A DNA stretch of 64,000 nt from Aphanomyces cochlioides. Its lineage: Eukaryota; Oomycota; Saprolegniomycetes; Saprolegniales; Verrucalvaceae. The stretch spans positions 930,001-994,000 of the forward strand of contig JAHQRK010000026.1 of NCBI GenBank assembly GCA_019828595.1, read 5' to 3'. Positions within the stretch are counted from its first letter, which is position 1; each line of letters opens with the position of its first letter. The position numbers were made by a program, and so were the translations under genes. Positions 21,947 through 32,021 of the stretch are shown piece after piece. The notes beneath the pieces were generated by a model. The model searched no databases. It was not told the DNA's origin and was given only the letters and a program-made list of their open reading frames with translations.

Positions 21947-22958
21947 TGCGCCGCCTGCTCTGACCCTATCCCCGACTACCGAGACTCCTGTCTTCACTCC
22001 ATCAATTATAGCTGAAACAATACAAGCACCTGATACAACCCATCCACCGACCTTCCCTCCGACCACTTATTCACCACAACCAATCTCTATTTCTACCTCT
22101 CCTCCGACGACCAACCCTATCACAACGCAAGCACCGACGCCCGTGGTGACTCCATTCAACACTGCTTATACCACTAATCCCCCGACGACCTCCCCTCAGA
22201 GTACTCCTCCACCACGACCAATCCCTATCTCCACACTTCCACCAACCACATCACCACTCAGCGCCAACGACCTCCCCTATTACATCCACCCCACCATATT
22301 TGTGCACCAAGACCATGCAGGGCCTCGACTATCCTGGGAATGACATTTATCAAATCAACCGTGCCAACTATAAAGACTGCTGCAACGACTGCTTCGTCGT
22401 TCGTGGTATGTCTGGACTTCGTGGAATGGCGGCACTTGTTTCCTTAAATCCTCACTTGGAGATCCGACACCATACGAAGGCGCCGTGTCGGCAGTTGCAA
22501 TTACCACGGCCCCACCGCCTACGACTCCTCCTGCTCCAGCGTCTCAATGTGCTAAGTCTATCGATAACGTCGACTACCCTGGCAACGACATTGGTCAAAC
22601 TAACCGAGCCAACCACAATGACTGCTGCAACGACTGTGCTCACACAGAAGGCTGTGCTGGCTATGTCTGGACTTCGTGGAATGCAGGCACGTGTTTCCTC
22701 AAATCCAAATTGGGAGAGCCATCGCCATACGCTGGTGCCAAGGCTGCGGCACAAAAGATTTGTCAAGCGCCGCAAGACAATGTCGACTACTATGGCAATG
22801 ACATTGACAGCATCGCTGGGTCCAAGGAAGATTGCTGTGGCATTTGTAAACTTTGCAATGGTTGCGTTGGGTACACTCGCTTTGAAGGCATTTGTTGGCT
22901 CAAGGGACAAATCGGCCGATCGAGCTACAAGTATGGCGCAACGTCAGCTTCCTTGTAA
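21947..22958 (+). pseudogene. PAN-family gene fragment: Thr-Pro linker and three PAN domains, two frameshifts
   Basis: A linker frame (about 21947-22258) rich in Thr, Pro and Ser has lost its regular repeat. A one-base shift near 22258 leads into PAN1 (LDYPGNDIYQINRANYKDCC). A second shift near 22405 leads to the end of PAN1 ([16 protein letters not shown]). PAN2 (NVDYPGNDIGQTNRANHNDC) and the terminal PAN (SKEDCCGICKLC, GYTRFEGICWLKG) are then open to the stop at 22956. No signal peptide or cysteine module is found upstream, where the Crypton ends. Confidence 0.75.
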
Positions 22959-23058
22959 GCTACGGCGGCCATCACGACAACGTTGCATATTTCAGTTGTA
23001 TAAAATTCAGTCAACTTGAGCGGATGTTTTAACGCCTCAGACGTTCGTGTCATTGTTT

Positions 23059-23482
23059 TTAAATCCTCTGCTTCGAGAGGTGCCAAGCCGCAATGAACGA
23101 GCTGTCAGCTTTTGTAGCAACTGACTGCATAACTTGAAGAAAATTCTTCTCGAACGGCAGCTCTTTAGGCGTGACATATTCGCATTCTGGCGCTAAACAA
23201 TCGAAGCCCTCGGGGCGAGTGGTGTCCCTCCATTCACGTCAAAGTGGAGATAAGTCGAAATTCACGCAAGGCAACACGATACGCATTCAAATCTAACATT
23301 TGAGGACTAAGGATGCACAGTACCCCGTTGACGTAATTCACGACCCAAGGGTTAGGTGGTTTGTACAACAGGTCTCTCTGAGGAGAAACGACTGGCGTGA
23401 CAAAGCGACGCTGCTGTTGATTCATTTGGAATGTTATCGGTATGTGGATTTCGTAGATATAGTAGAACCCATTCCTCCTTGA
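23059..23482 (-). pseudogene. Unrecognised protein-coding remnant
   Basis: A minus-strand frame (about 23482-23235) reads MNQQQRRFVTPVVSPQRD, then PPNPWVVNYVNGVLCILSPQ. After a stop or frameshift near 23235 another frame continues with FDCLAPECEYVTPKELPFEK to a stop at 23059. The two parts look like one protein split by a single lesion or an unrecognised intron. I do not know the family. Confidence 0.4.
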
Positions 23483-23869
23483 ACTTGAATTGACTTGAAC
23501 ATCGAAGGGATGCGATTTGGTTCAGTGATGTTTGTTTTCCTCCTCGCTGCCTTAGCGAAAAATTTCGACCGCCGTGGTTGTGACACATGATGCCAAGCAC
23601 AGATGCTTATGTGTCATTGTCGGTCTTCTCGGGACAGAAACAAATAGACCTAGTAGGTGTTTCTGTCGTCTAGCTGGCAATTCAGCAGTACTCAACTTTC
23701 AAGCTGTTCTTGATTTCGTTGAAGACAATACTTCGATCATCAAAGGAATTCCTCCTCCTCCGGCTGGTGCCTCGCTCGAAAAGACAGTATAGATGTCATG
23801 AAATCGACAATTCATTATCCCGCGGTCGGATTGACTAGTAAGCAAACTAGCAATGCATATACATGTTGG
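23483..23869. other. Spacer, no gene seen
   Basis: No motif-bearing frame on either strand. It precedes the 3' end of the next PAN-family gene. Confidence 0.4.
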
Positions 23870-26026
23870 CTAATTCAATCGAGAAGCTGAGGTCGCACCG
23901 CTCTTGTAACTCGACTCACCGAGCTTTCCCTTGAGCCAACAAATGCCTTCGAAATGCGTGTACCCCGCACAGTCTCCACGAGCGCGACATAATCCACAGC
24001 AGTCTTCCTTCGATCCAGAGATACTGTCGATATCGTTGCCAAAGAAATCGGTGTTCTCTAGAGGGGTTTGGCAAAGCTTTTTAAACTCCAGCTCCCTTGT
24101 TAGGCGAGGGCTTTCCCATCTTCGATTTGAGGAAGCACGTTCCATCGTTCCAAGGCGTCCAGATATACACTACACATCCTGGAGTCTTGGTACAGTCGTT
24201 GCAGCATTCGTCAGGATTGGCGCGGGTGGTTTGACCAAAGTCGTTGCCAGGATAATCAACGTCATCGATGGGTTTAGCGCATTGAGAAGGAGATCGCACA
24301 ACCTGAGCTGATCGAGCACCCGCATAAGACTTTAACTCTCCTATTTGGACTTGAGGAAGCATGTGCCACCATTCCATGGAGTCCACACGTAGGCAACACA
24401 CCCAGGAGTGTTGGAACAGTCATTGCAGCACTCTTGGTGGTTGGCCTGATTGGTTTGCGCAATGTCGTTGCCAACGTAGTCGATATCGCTCAGAACCTTG
24501 GTGCAAAGTGATGATTGTACAGTAGTGGTAGGCTTGGGAGTCGGAGTAGGAGCTGGCGCCATCGTTGTGGATTTTGGAGTGGTCGTTTGTGGCGTCTTGG
24601 TTGTGGTTTGGGGTTTTCGAGTGGTGCTTGGTGTCTTGGTTGTCGGAGTGTTGACAGGAGTTTTCGATGGAGTAACCAACGGTGTGGGTCGAGGAGTTGG
24701 TGATGGGGTAGATTGGGGTGGTGTTCTGGCTGGTGTCGACATTGGCGTAAGAGCTGGAGTTTCAGCAGGAGTTGGCTCAGAGGTTGTAGCTGAAGTTGGA
24801 AGAGGAGTAGGTTCTGGAGTTGGTGGTGGGGTAGGTTCAGGGGTAGTTTCTGGAGTTGGAACAGGAGTAGGTACTAGAGTTGGCACAGGACTAGGTACTG
24901 GGGTTGGGGCAGGAGTAAGTGCTGATGTTGGTTCTGGGGTAGGTTCTAGGGTTGGTGCTGGGGTAGTTTCTGGGGTTGTTGCAGGGGTAGTTGCTGGAGT
25001 TGGAGCAGGAGTAGGTTCTGGAGTTGGCTGAGGTGTTGGAGCTGGTGTTCGAGCAGGCGTAGGTTCTGGGGTAGGTTCTGGGGTAGGTTCTGGGGTAGGT
25101 TCTGGGGTAGGTTCTGGGGTAGGTTCTGGGGTAGGTTCTGGGGTAGGTTCTGGGGTAGGTTCTGGAGTTGGAGCAGGAGTAGGTTCTGGGGTAGGTTCTG
25201 GGGTAGGCTCTGGGGTTGGTTCTGGGGTTGGTGCTGGGGTAGGTTCTGGGGTAGGTTCTGGGGTAGGTTCTGGGGTAGGTTCTGGGGTAGGCTCTGGGGT
25301 TGGTTCTGGGGTAGGCTCTGGGGTAGGCTCTGGGGTTGGTTCTGGGGTTGGTGCTGGGGTAGGCTCTGGGGTTGGTGCTGGGGTAGGTTCTGGGGTAGGT
25401 TCTGGGGTTGGAGCAAGAGCAGGTTCTGGAGTTGGAGCAAGAGTAGGTTCTGGAGTTGGAGCAGGAGTAGGTTCTGGAGTTGGAGCAGGGGTAAGCTCTG
25501 GGGTTGGAGCAGGAGTAGGTTCTGGAGTTGGAGCAGGAGTAGGTTCTGGAGTTGGCTGAGGTGTTGGAGCCGGTGTCGGCTCAGGAGTATGTGCTGGTGT
25601 TGGTGATGGCGTGGGCTCAGGAGTAGGTGCGGTTGTCCGCTCAGGCGTGGTAGATGGAGTTGTTTGAGGTGTTGGTTTCGGAGTTGGTGCTGGAGTTGTT
25701 TGAGCCGTGGAGTTAGGGGTTGGCGACGCGGTTGGCATTGGTGTTTGTTTTGGAGTCGGATTTGGGGTTGATTTAGTTGTTGAGGATGGAGTAGGCTCTG
25801 GTGTCGGTTTCTGGGTTGGCGTAGGAGTTGTTTGAGGAGTTGGTTTAGGAGTTGGTGATGGTGTCGGCTGTTGTGTTGGCGCTGGGGTCGGTTGGGTAGT
25901 AGTAGATGGAGTTAAATTTGGTGTTGGAGATGGAGTAGGTGCGTCGGTAGGACGTGCAGTAATCCCATGCGAGACAAGCACAAGAGCGATGGACACACTA
26001 CTTAAAATACTTCGAATACAAACCAT
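23870..26026 (-). pseudogene. PAN-family member with very long Thr-Pro-Glu linker; two one-base frameshifts
   Basis: The frame can be extended upstream only through a TTG, so the ATG at 26026 ([21 protein letters not shown], a signal peptide) is the likely start. A linker of about 470 residues follows directly, mostly TPEPTP and TPAPTP units, with no cysteine module. Then come PAN1 ([18 protein letters not shown]), PAN2 (CAKPIDDVDYPGNDFGQ) and the terminal PAN (SKEDCCGLCRARGDCAGYTH, ICWLKG). The frame breaks at 24344-24346 (AAA on the coding strand, one base short) and near 24083 (TTT, one base long). Both sit in short homopolymers. Apart from these the gene is complete, so it may be functional with sequence errors. 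The plus-strand Gly-Val frame at 24498-25031 is its antisense shadow. Confidence 0.75.
24950..25560 (-). repeat. TPEPTP/TPAPTP coding minisatellite
   Basis: Dozens of 12- and 18-bp units encoding TPEP and TPAPTP run almost without interruption. Neighbouring units are often identical at DNA level, so slippage or unequal exchange is active. Confidence 0.85.
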
Positions 26027-26760
26027 GTTATTCGCACCGACAAAAAACAATAATGTCTGTGCTTCTTAACGAACGTCACGCGAAGCTCTTACACGACGGT
26101 GTACTATTGTTACAAACTAATGCCGATCACCCTTCGAAGTTCAGGTGGCGATTAAGTTTCACACGCGGCCACCTCTTGGAATCAAAGACCCCTTATTCGG
26201 GCAGGAGTGACCGTGTGAAAGATCATGCGCTTGAAGCGGAATTGGAATATTCTTGTTGAAGGACGTCATTTTTACATCAGATGTATGGATTTGCCAGGCG
26301 GAAGGACTAAAACACAGTGGCATTGTGAGGAACTCGTTATGATTCATTGCTTGATTAAGCATGTCGCCCAGCCTTGCGGAAAAATTACACTAACGACGAC
26401 GGAGTGGCGATGAGTTTCGCACAGCCACGTATCATCTTGAACTTTGTGCTGGATAAGGCATAGTAGTGCCGAGCCCTAGTACTTTACAAATATGAATGTG
26501 GACCATGGTGCTCAGTTGTCACCGTCGATGACCATCTTGTGTGGAAAATATTCTTGTCTCCTTGTTCAACAAGTTGGAAACATCTGAGTTCAGTCATTCG
26601 AGTGGGAAGTGATTGCTGTGCGTCCAGGTACCGTTCTGAAAAGTTTGATATGATGGAAATGGATATCATCCTTTCCATCGAATCAGCCACGTAACATGGA
26701 TGCCGATTCTCTACTGTATGTATTAATAGTACAGTATAAGCTCGGGGTCATTACTATTCA
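26027..26760. other. Spacer, no gene seen
   Basis: Short frames without motifs. Bases 26051-26090 upstream of the PAN start should contain its promoter. Confidence 0.4.
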
Positions 26761-26925
26761 CTATCCACATCGGCACTTTTTAATCTATCTGTAGTATGGA
26801 GCATAATTTTATTCACATCGAGGCTTTCTAATCTATTTTAAAATTCGAGAAATTTGAAAACGACCCTCGGCGACTCTTTAAAACATTCCAAATTTGGAGT
26901 TCATATATTCAACCGCAGCAAAACC

Positions 26926-27108
26926 ATGGGGAAAGGCAAAGCATGGACGCAAGAGGAGCTGACAACACTTTGCAATTCGTGGCTGAACATATCTCAAGAC
27001 CCAGTCTTCGGTAGTGACCAAGCATCTGACTCATTTTGGTCCCGAATATGGCAGCTATACATCGAATACGTTCCTACCGCATACGCCAAAACAGAGCGAA
27101 CACCACCC
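26926..27108 (+). pseudogene. Harbinger-associated SANT/Myb-like protein, truncated
   Basis: The ATG at 26926 starts MGKGKAWTQEELTTLCNSWL, then FWSRIWQLYIEYVP. This is the N-terminal Myb/SANT-like DNA-binding segment that Harbinger elements encode next to the transposase. The frame runs into the deletion junction at about 27108 and ends at a chance stop (27142). It would normally help the transposase find the element ends. Confidence 0.7.
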
Positions 27109-27114
27109 GGCTTT

Positions 27115-27804
27115 CTCCAATCTGTAGTCAGCTACTGCTTCTAGGTTTACTATTGGATGTCCTTCTTTGCCTCTGAACTGACCATACCATGCTTTAGGGC
27201 AATTTCTCCATGGCCAGTGCATACAGTCCAAAGAGCCACTCATCCCAGGGAATCCCCTGCTTCTGTTGTAGTTCAAGAGCATTTCGATGTCTTCGTGTGT
27301 TAGCTGACGCAAGAATTCATCGCCAAAGACATATACAACACCATTGCAGAAACGTTTCAAGCACTCCAATGATGTTGTTTCGGACATTCGCATTGATTCA
27401 TCAAGCAGATCAGCGGAAATGCCATAAGCAAGCATGCGAAGAGCAACTGTGATTTTTTGGTGTGGAGAAAAACTAATTAGACCAGCGGCATCTCGTTTCT
27501 GAGCAAAGAACAAATCATGATGGAGTAACTTGTCCATGATATTGAGGAGCAATGTTTGACGCATTTGAAAACGACGACGGAACTGAACAGGAGTGTATAA
27601 AGGCGTGGAGCTGAAATAGTCTTTGATCAACTGGTTGTGATCTTCAATGCGTCCACGAGGAATGTTTTTTCGGCGTTTGATTTGGCGCTTAGCATTACTA
27701 CCTTGCCCAGTAAAGTTCATTTCAGTATTGGGCGAGAACAACAATACAAAAGCCATATCATCATCAATTTGATCGTCGAGTTGTTGCTGAAATCGCTTGG
27801 TCAT
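27115..27804 (-). pseudogene. HARBI1-like (DDE_Tnp_4) transposase, truncated after the first catalytic Asp
   Basis: The ATG at 27804 opens a frame with FSSTPLYTPVQFRRRFQM (HARBI1-type N-terminal helices), then LRMLAYGISADLLDESMRMS, then the catalytic box GSLDCMHWPWRNCPKAWYGQ with Asp at about residue 193. Homology ends at about residue 228 (LEAVADYRL); the rest, including the second Asp and the Glu, is deleted and replaced by antisense of the Myb gene. The frame stays open to 27055 by chance. Dead transposase. Confidence 0.8.
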
Positions 27805-27951
27805 GTTGGGGATGAATACAAAGTGTCCGCTGAGAATAACGACTTCTTCAATTTATTTTAAGTGGTTTGACTATTTAAAGACCTCTGCTTTAAATTAGAA
27901 TAAAAAGTTCCGATGTGGATGGTCTTAGCACACCATATACTACGTAGTCCT

Positions 27952-27980
27952 ATGTCCGGATAAAAGTTGTATCCGGACAT
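27952..27980. repeat. Perfect 11-bp inverted repeat with 7-bp loop
   Basis: ATGTCCGGATA and its exact complement flank seven bases. CCGGATAAAA-type words recur near 29377 and, reversed, near 32100, so it may be a terminal word of a short element. Confidence 0.6.
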
Positions 27981-28228
27981 GACAGTCATTCCTGAAATGA
28001 ATGCATGTAGTGTTGTATCGTCTGCATCCAGTGTGTGCCTCTTGGGGCAAATTTAAGTGTGCCATGGAGGAAATAGAAATAGCACCACGAGAGTTAAGCA
28101 TTGTACTCGGATCGACCTTAGATGGTAGTTTTTCTGTGTCCTAGCTAGATATACTTGCAATCAGAACCCAGGAGTAGGATTTCATGTCAGTTTTCAACAT
28201 GTGCGATTGAGCTGTCTTGTACTCCGGA

Positions 28229-28862
28229 GTACTACCTCTGTTTCACATTACTGTGTGCCTTTGACTTCTCCGCGACCCCAAAAATTCATTTCTTGACTAA
28301 ACTAAATGATGTTTATCATGTTGAAAAGGCATCAAAAATGGAAGGTAGAACTCATTGAACGAACGACAACAAGCTTGATTTGAATGGTCAAAACCGACAC
28401 CGTCTAAACGCCATCGAAATAAAAATACAAAATAATAATTATATTTCACAAAAGTCCAGGACTTCAGACTTGACATTTCCGCAATGAACACCCATAGCAC
28501 ACGCGTTGGTGGAGTGCCGAGAAGCTTGAAAATGTCTTTTCACTTTGCAAGCAGTCATGCGCCTTGTGTTGGAACAACATGGGGCAGCTTAAAAAAGTTG
28601 CCCCATATAAAAAAAGATGCAATGAGACGCGCGATTAACCTCATGTCAAATGTGACTTGTCCGGCATCCATTCTCGATGAAGCGGAACTGATACTCCAAC
28701 AGCAAGGAGTCCCAATGCAACAACCATAGTACGGAGATTTATAACCAATTTATTCATTGTATATTCAAATTAGCCAATCAAAATGAAATGCACACAGAAA
28801 TGTGGTAATAATGATTTTTCAAATGCACACAGTGATATGAAACAGAGGTGGTATGAAGTACG
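28229..28862. mobile_element. Short non-autonomous element with inverted ends
   Basis: CTACCTCTGTTTCACATTAC at about 28231 recurs inverted, as CCACCTCTGTTTCATATCAC, at about 28856, each preceded by GTACTYC-like bases and followed by TGTGTGC. Similar ends recur at 31552 and 31626. The interior holds one small ORF (28484-28729). Confidence 0.5.
28484..28729 (+). CDS. Small ORF inside the short element, unknown
   Basis: An 81-codon ATG frame ends in a helical, charged stretch (KKDAMRRAINLMSN, then ILDEAELILQQQGVPMQQP). It lies fully between the inverted ends at 28229-28862. It may be the remnant of a longer transposon protein. No catalytic motif is visible. Confidence 0.35.
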   Translation: MNTHSTRVGGVPRSLKMSFHFASSHAPCVGTTWGSLKKLPHIKKDAMRRAINLMSNVTCPASILDEAELILQQQGVPMQQP

Positions 28863-29448
28863 TTGTGAATCCACCGTACAACAATATCCGGATGGTGGAA
28901 GATGGTGGAGTTGGTGGAAACCCAGTTAAGTGCTGTTATTTTGATATGTAGTTTCTCCTCGATTTTCGCGCAAGCCATCAATGAACATACTGTCAAACTC
29001 AATTATTATAAAATATTGAGATTACAGTGGATTGTACAAGTCGATATCTTGGGAATTCAAAATGTAAATCATCAGGGACACAATATGTCGTCAAAAGCAG
29101 CTCAAAATGTACTTCAGCGCAATCAGGAGCGTCGCGCTTTCGAACGCGTGAACGCTATTCTGGACATATTGAACGACTAGAAACTCGGCTCAGCGATATA
29201 CTCTGTTGGAAATACTCTCATACTTGATACGCAGAAGAACTTATGTACTCTAAAACTATATGTTTTTTTAGTGCGCGAAAATCGAGGAGGCACTGTATTC
29301 ACAGGATATTACTATTTAGTCCCTTGTGTTACTAAATGGTCACCCAAAACTTTCTGAGTTAGTATTTAGTAACCCCCTTCCGGATAAAATGTAACAGATT
29401 CAGTTGACGACCATGTAGAGCTGATGATACGACACCAAGTTCAGGGTC
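28863..29448. other. Spacer with short repeats
   Basis: Two frames at 28902-29227 overlap without clear priority. TTACTAAATGG and TAGTATTTAGTAAC words at 29309-29375 are palindrome-like and may be MULE flank or another short element. Confidence 0.35.
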
Positions 29449-31286
29449 ATGAACATGTCAACACAGATACTTCGTCACGAGCTCGCCGTGGGCGAAACTT
29501 TTCCATCAATGCCTGATATGCAGAACGAAATGGCTCGCTATTTTGTCGAAATTTTCGTCTTCCAATAAAAGACAAATTGCGCTTGAAGGTTGAGTGTGTC
29601 GAGCACCTCGATTGCCCTTTTTCTGTTCGAGCTCGTCGAGTGCGGAACTGTGACACTGCGAAGATTACCAGCGCCGACAACACCCACTCGTCTGAACTTG
29701 TCGATGTTTACGCCACGCTTCAGCGTGCTCCAAACTGTCTCCGTGGTTTGCTACTCGTTGCTGTGACCGACGAGGTCATGAGAATTTCAAGCGCTGATGC
29801 AAGTACTTCAGTGATTGACAAGAAGTCGAAGGTAGACCATCGGCTCTCAGTAAGCCGCATGCAAGCCTGGCGTGCAAAACAGAAGGTTCTGTCTGTGTCG
29901 CGCGAGGAAGGAAAAGAAAGCTACAAGGACTTACAAGACTGGCTACACCAAATGAAAATCAGTAGTCCAAGTGCGTCAATTCACTTTGCAGCCACGAAAA
30001 ACAGATTTCAATGCTGTGGCCTGGTACATGGACAATTCAATCACGTCATTAGCAACATGCTCCCATTACTGACATTGGACGCTTGCCATCTCAAGAGGTA
30101 AGACAAAGGCACGTTATACGTCGCCTCTACGCTGACTGGTAATTTCGACATTATATTTGTTGGACTGGCCATTAGCAACTGCAGTGAACGCGAGAACAAG
30201 GCCGATTGGATTTCGTTTCTAAAGACAATTGCCAAAGCTTTGCCAAACCTGATCGACTGTACGACTCATGTCACTGTAAGCGATCGTGATAAAGATCTGA
30301 TTCCTGCGGTGAGTGAAGTATTTCCGTCTGCAAACCACTCATACTGCTCTGTGCACATCAAGGGAAACGTTGAAAGCCGAATTGAAACTGGCATTGGTGG
30401 TACTATTCACTTGATGGCTCGCTCTGCTTTAAAGAATGAAGTGGAGTCGATGATGATGGACCTCAATGCTGTGCGACCAGATATTGTGACATATAATTGA
30501 ATTGAAAAGAGCTCGTGGATTTCGGCGTATTTTCCTGTTCCTCGTTTTGGTGTTGTGACCTCAAACGCTGCGGAGTCCATGAACAGTTGGATTGACAAAG
30601 AGCACTTGTCAAGTCATCTGTCAGTATTGATGCGAATTACAAGGAAGACCAACGTACGCTTGGCAGATTTATAGAAAGAGTACGGAAGACTCGAAAGTGC
30701 ATTGTGTCCACGATTGGTGATGTTCTTCAAGAATATGATGGACAGTGCTTTGCGCAGAGAAGTTCTTGACCATGGTGAAATTTGTGAAGTCAAGAAACTA
30801 TCGACGAATGAGTACCGCACTGTCAATCTCGACATGGGGACATGCAGCTGTCAAGTTTGGCAAGACAAGTTGTATCCTTGTGTACATGGATATGCTGTCA
30901 TTCTCGCACGCCGTCTACAAGTCATCGACTTTGTTCATCACGTTTATACTACTGCAGCTTGTATTTCTGCGACATTTGTGCGGATCACTCCTGTGGACAT
31001 TACCAATTGCGCGTCGGACATATCTACACTCCCACCTCTTCAACCTACGCTGTCGTCGGCAGGAAAGAAGCGAAAGGCCAGCCGCGGAGAAGATATTGTT
31101 AATGCCGAGTCTAGCCAGCAGACGAGAAGAGGCGCTCAATGCAAAACTTGCGGAATGCCTGGCCACAACACCAGAACTTGTGCAGAGAAGTCAGTTTTGA
31201 CAATCAACGATGAAATGGATACCGCACAATGGGAATTTACTGAAGGAATGTGGCTTTCAAGCAATATGTTCGGTATTGACATTTGA
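29449..31286 (+). pseudogene. Mutator-like (MULE) transposase with SWIM and CCHC fingers, several in-frame stops
   Basis: From about 29520 to 31286 one frame runs without frameshift but is cut by TAA (30099), TGA (30498) and TAG (30672). The N-terminus (ATG 29449, GETFPSMPDMQNEMA) is in another frame and joins near 29560. Marks in order: VECVEHLDCPFSVRARR (zinc-binding N-terminal domain); LTLDACHLK (first Asp); HVTVSDRDKDLIPAV (second Asp) with YCSVHIKGN (CxxH); TSNAAESMNSWI (Glu); CSCQVWQDKLYPCVHGYAV (SWIM finger); CKTCGMPGHNTRTCA (CCHC knuckle). All catalytic residues are kept. Stops without indels suggest fairly recent point-mutation decay. Confidence 0.8.
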
Positions 31287-31551
31287 AGTGCTCTACATAT
31301 TTGCATAATACATATTCAAACAGAGATGTTAACTACATAATTCAAAGTACTTGCATTGTTATCTCATTCATCCTTTGGTGTCCATGCATGCGCGTTGAAC
31401 TGTACGATATACAACAACGTCTTGTAATCACATGTTTTCTTTTCTAATCAGAAGTACTCATTACCTGTAACGAATCCTCGTTGTCCACGTAAAGTGAAGA
31501 CTCTTCGACGTCCGCGGAAAATGAAGATAATACGTCTATTTACAATATCTA
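31287..31551. other. MULE 3' flank, no gene seen
   Basis: AT-rich tail after the MULE stop. No terminal inverted repeat matching the region before 29449 was found by eye. Confidence 0.35.
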
Positions 31552-31626
31552 CCTTTGTTTCATATTACTGAGGACATTTTATCTTGTATTTATTGCCATG
31601 GTCGCCAGTAAAGTGTAACAGAGGTA
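31552..31626. repeat. 75-bp foldback with ends like the 28.2-kb element
   Basis: CTACCTTTGTTTCATATTAC at 31552 pairs imperfectly (about 21 of 27) with the complement of the end at 31626, which reads CTACCTCTGTTACACTTTAC. The ends belong to the same family as those of 28229-28862. Confidence 0.5.
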
Positions 31627-31688
31627 GTCGGTGTACTACTAAACACATGTGCACTAGATACAGTACATATTTACAGTACTTTAATCAG

Positions 31689-32021
31689 TCATTCATCTGC
31701 AAATTGCATTCCAACACGACACTGGGGGCAAGTTGCTGGCCTGCACTCATTGATTGAATGATCATCAAACTGGTATATGCATACTCGGCAACATGCCTGC
31801 CTGCATGTGATAGGAGACACTGCGTCAGTCATTTGTAGGAGACAAATGACACGCATTTCGTGCTCTTCATCTCTCTGGCGTTGAGCGGCGCGAGCGGCGG
31901 CCTTTCTTCGACGATTGCGCTCTCGTCGAAGCGCCGCATTCTCTATAGCACGAGCCAAAGCTTCCTCACGCGTCAGACACCACGACGATCTCTTATCCCG
32001 CGCCGCATTCTTTACCGACAT
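31689..32021 (-). CDS. Small RING-finger-like protein
   Basis: An ATG frame of 110 codons. The N-terminal half is a basic Arg/Ala/Glu helix (ALRRERNRRRKAAARAAQRQ), probably a coiled coil. The C-terminal half has a cysteine/histidine series: VICLLQ, then ITCRQACCRVCI, then DHSIN, C, then CPQCRVGM. The final CPQCR and CRVC pairs are typical of RING (E3 ubiquitin ligase) fingers of the C3HC4 type, but one cysteine of the first pair is missing. It is either a degenerate RING or a variant. It sits just outside the MULE, so it could be a captured gene fragment. Confidence 0.55.
   Translation of the reverse strand: MSVKNAARDKRSSWCLTREEALARAIENAALRRERNRRRKAAARAAQRQRDEEHEMRVICLLQMTDAVSPITCRQACCRVCIYQFDDHSINECRPATCPQCRVGMQFADE

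Larger units (their letters stand above)
26761..27921. mobile_element. PIF/Harbinger element, internally deleted, with terminal inverted repeats
   Basis: Left TIR 26761-26787 (begins CTATCCACATCGGCAC) and right TIR 27896-27921 (complement begins CATCCACATCGGAAC) match at 23 of about 25 positions. Between them lie two convergent truncated genes: a SANT/Myb-like ORF on plus and a HARBI1-like transposase on minus. The genes run into each other near 27110 because the middle of the element is missing. The target duplication could not be fixed by eye. Confidence 0.75.

Noticed and set aside
24498..25031. 177-codon Gly-Val frame on the plus strand
   Set aside because: Antisense of the linker of the minus-strand PAN gene.
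24950..25560. CRISPR-like array
   Set aside because: Units are adjacent coding minisatellite repeats without unique spacers, in a eukaryotic genome.
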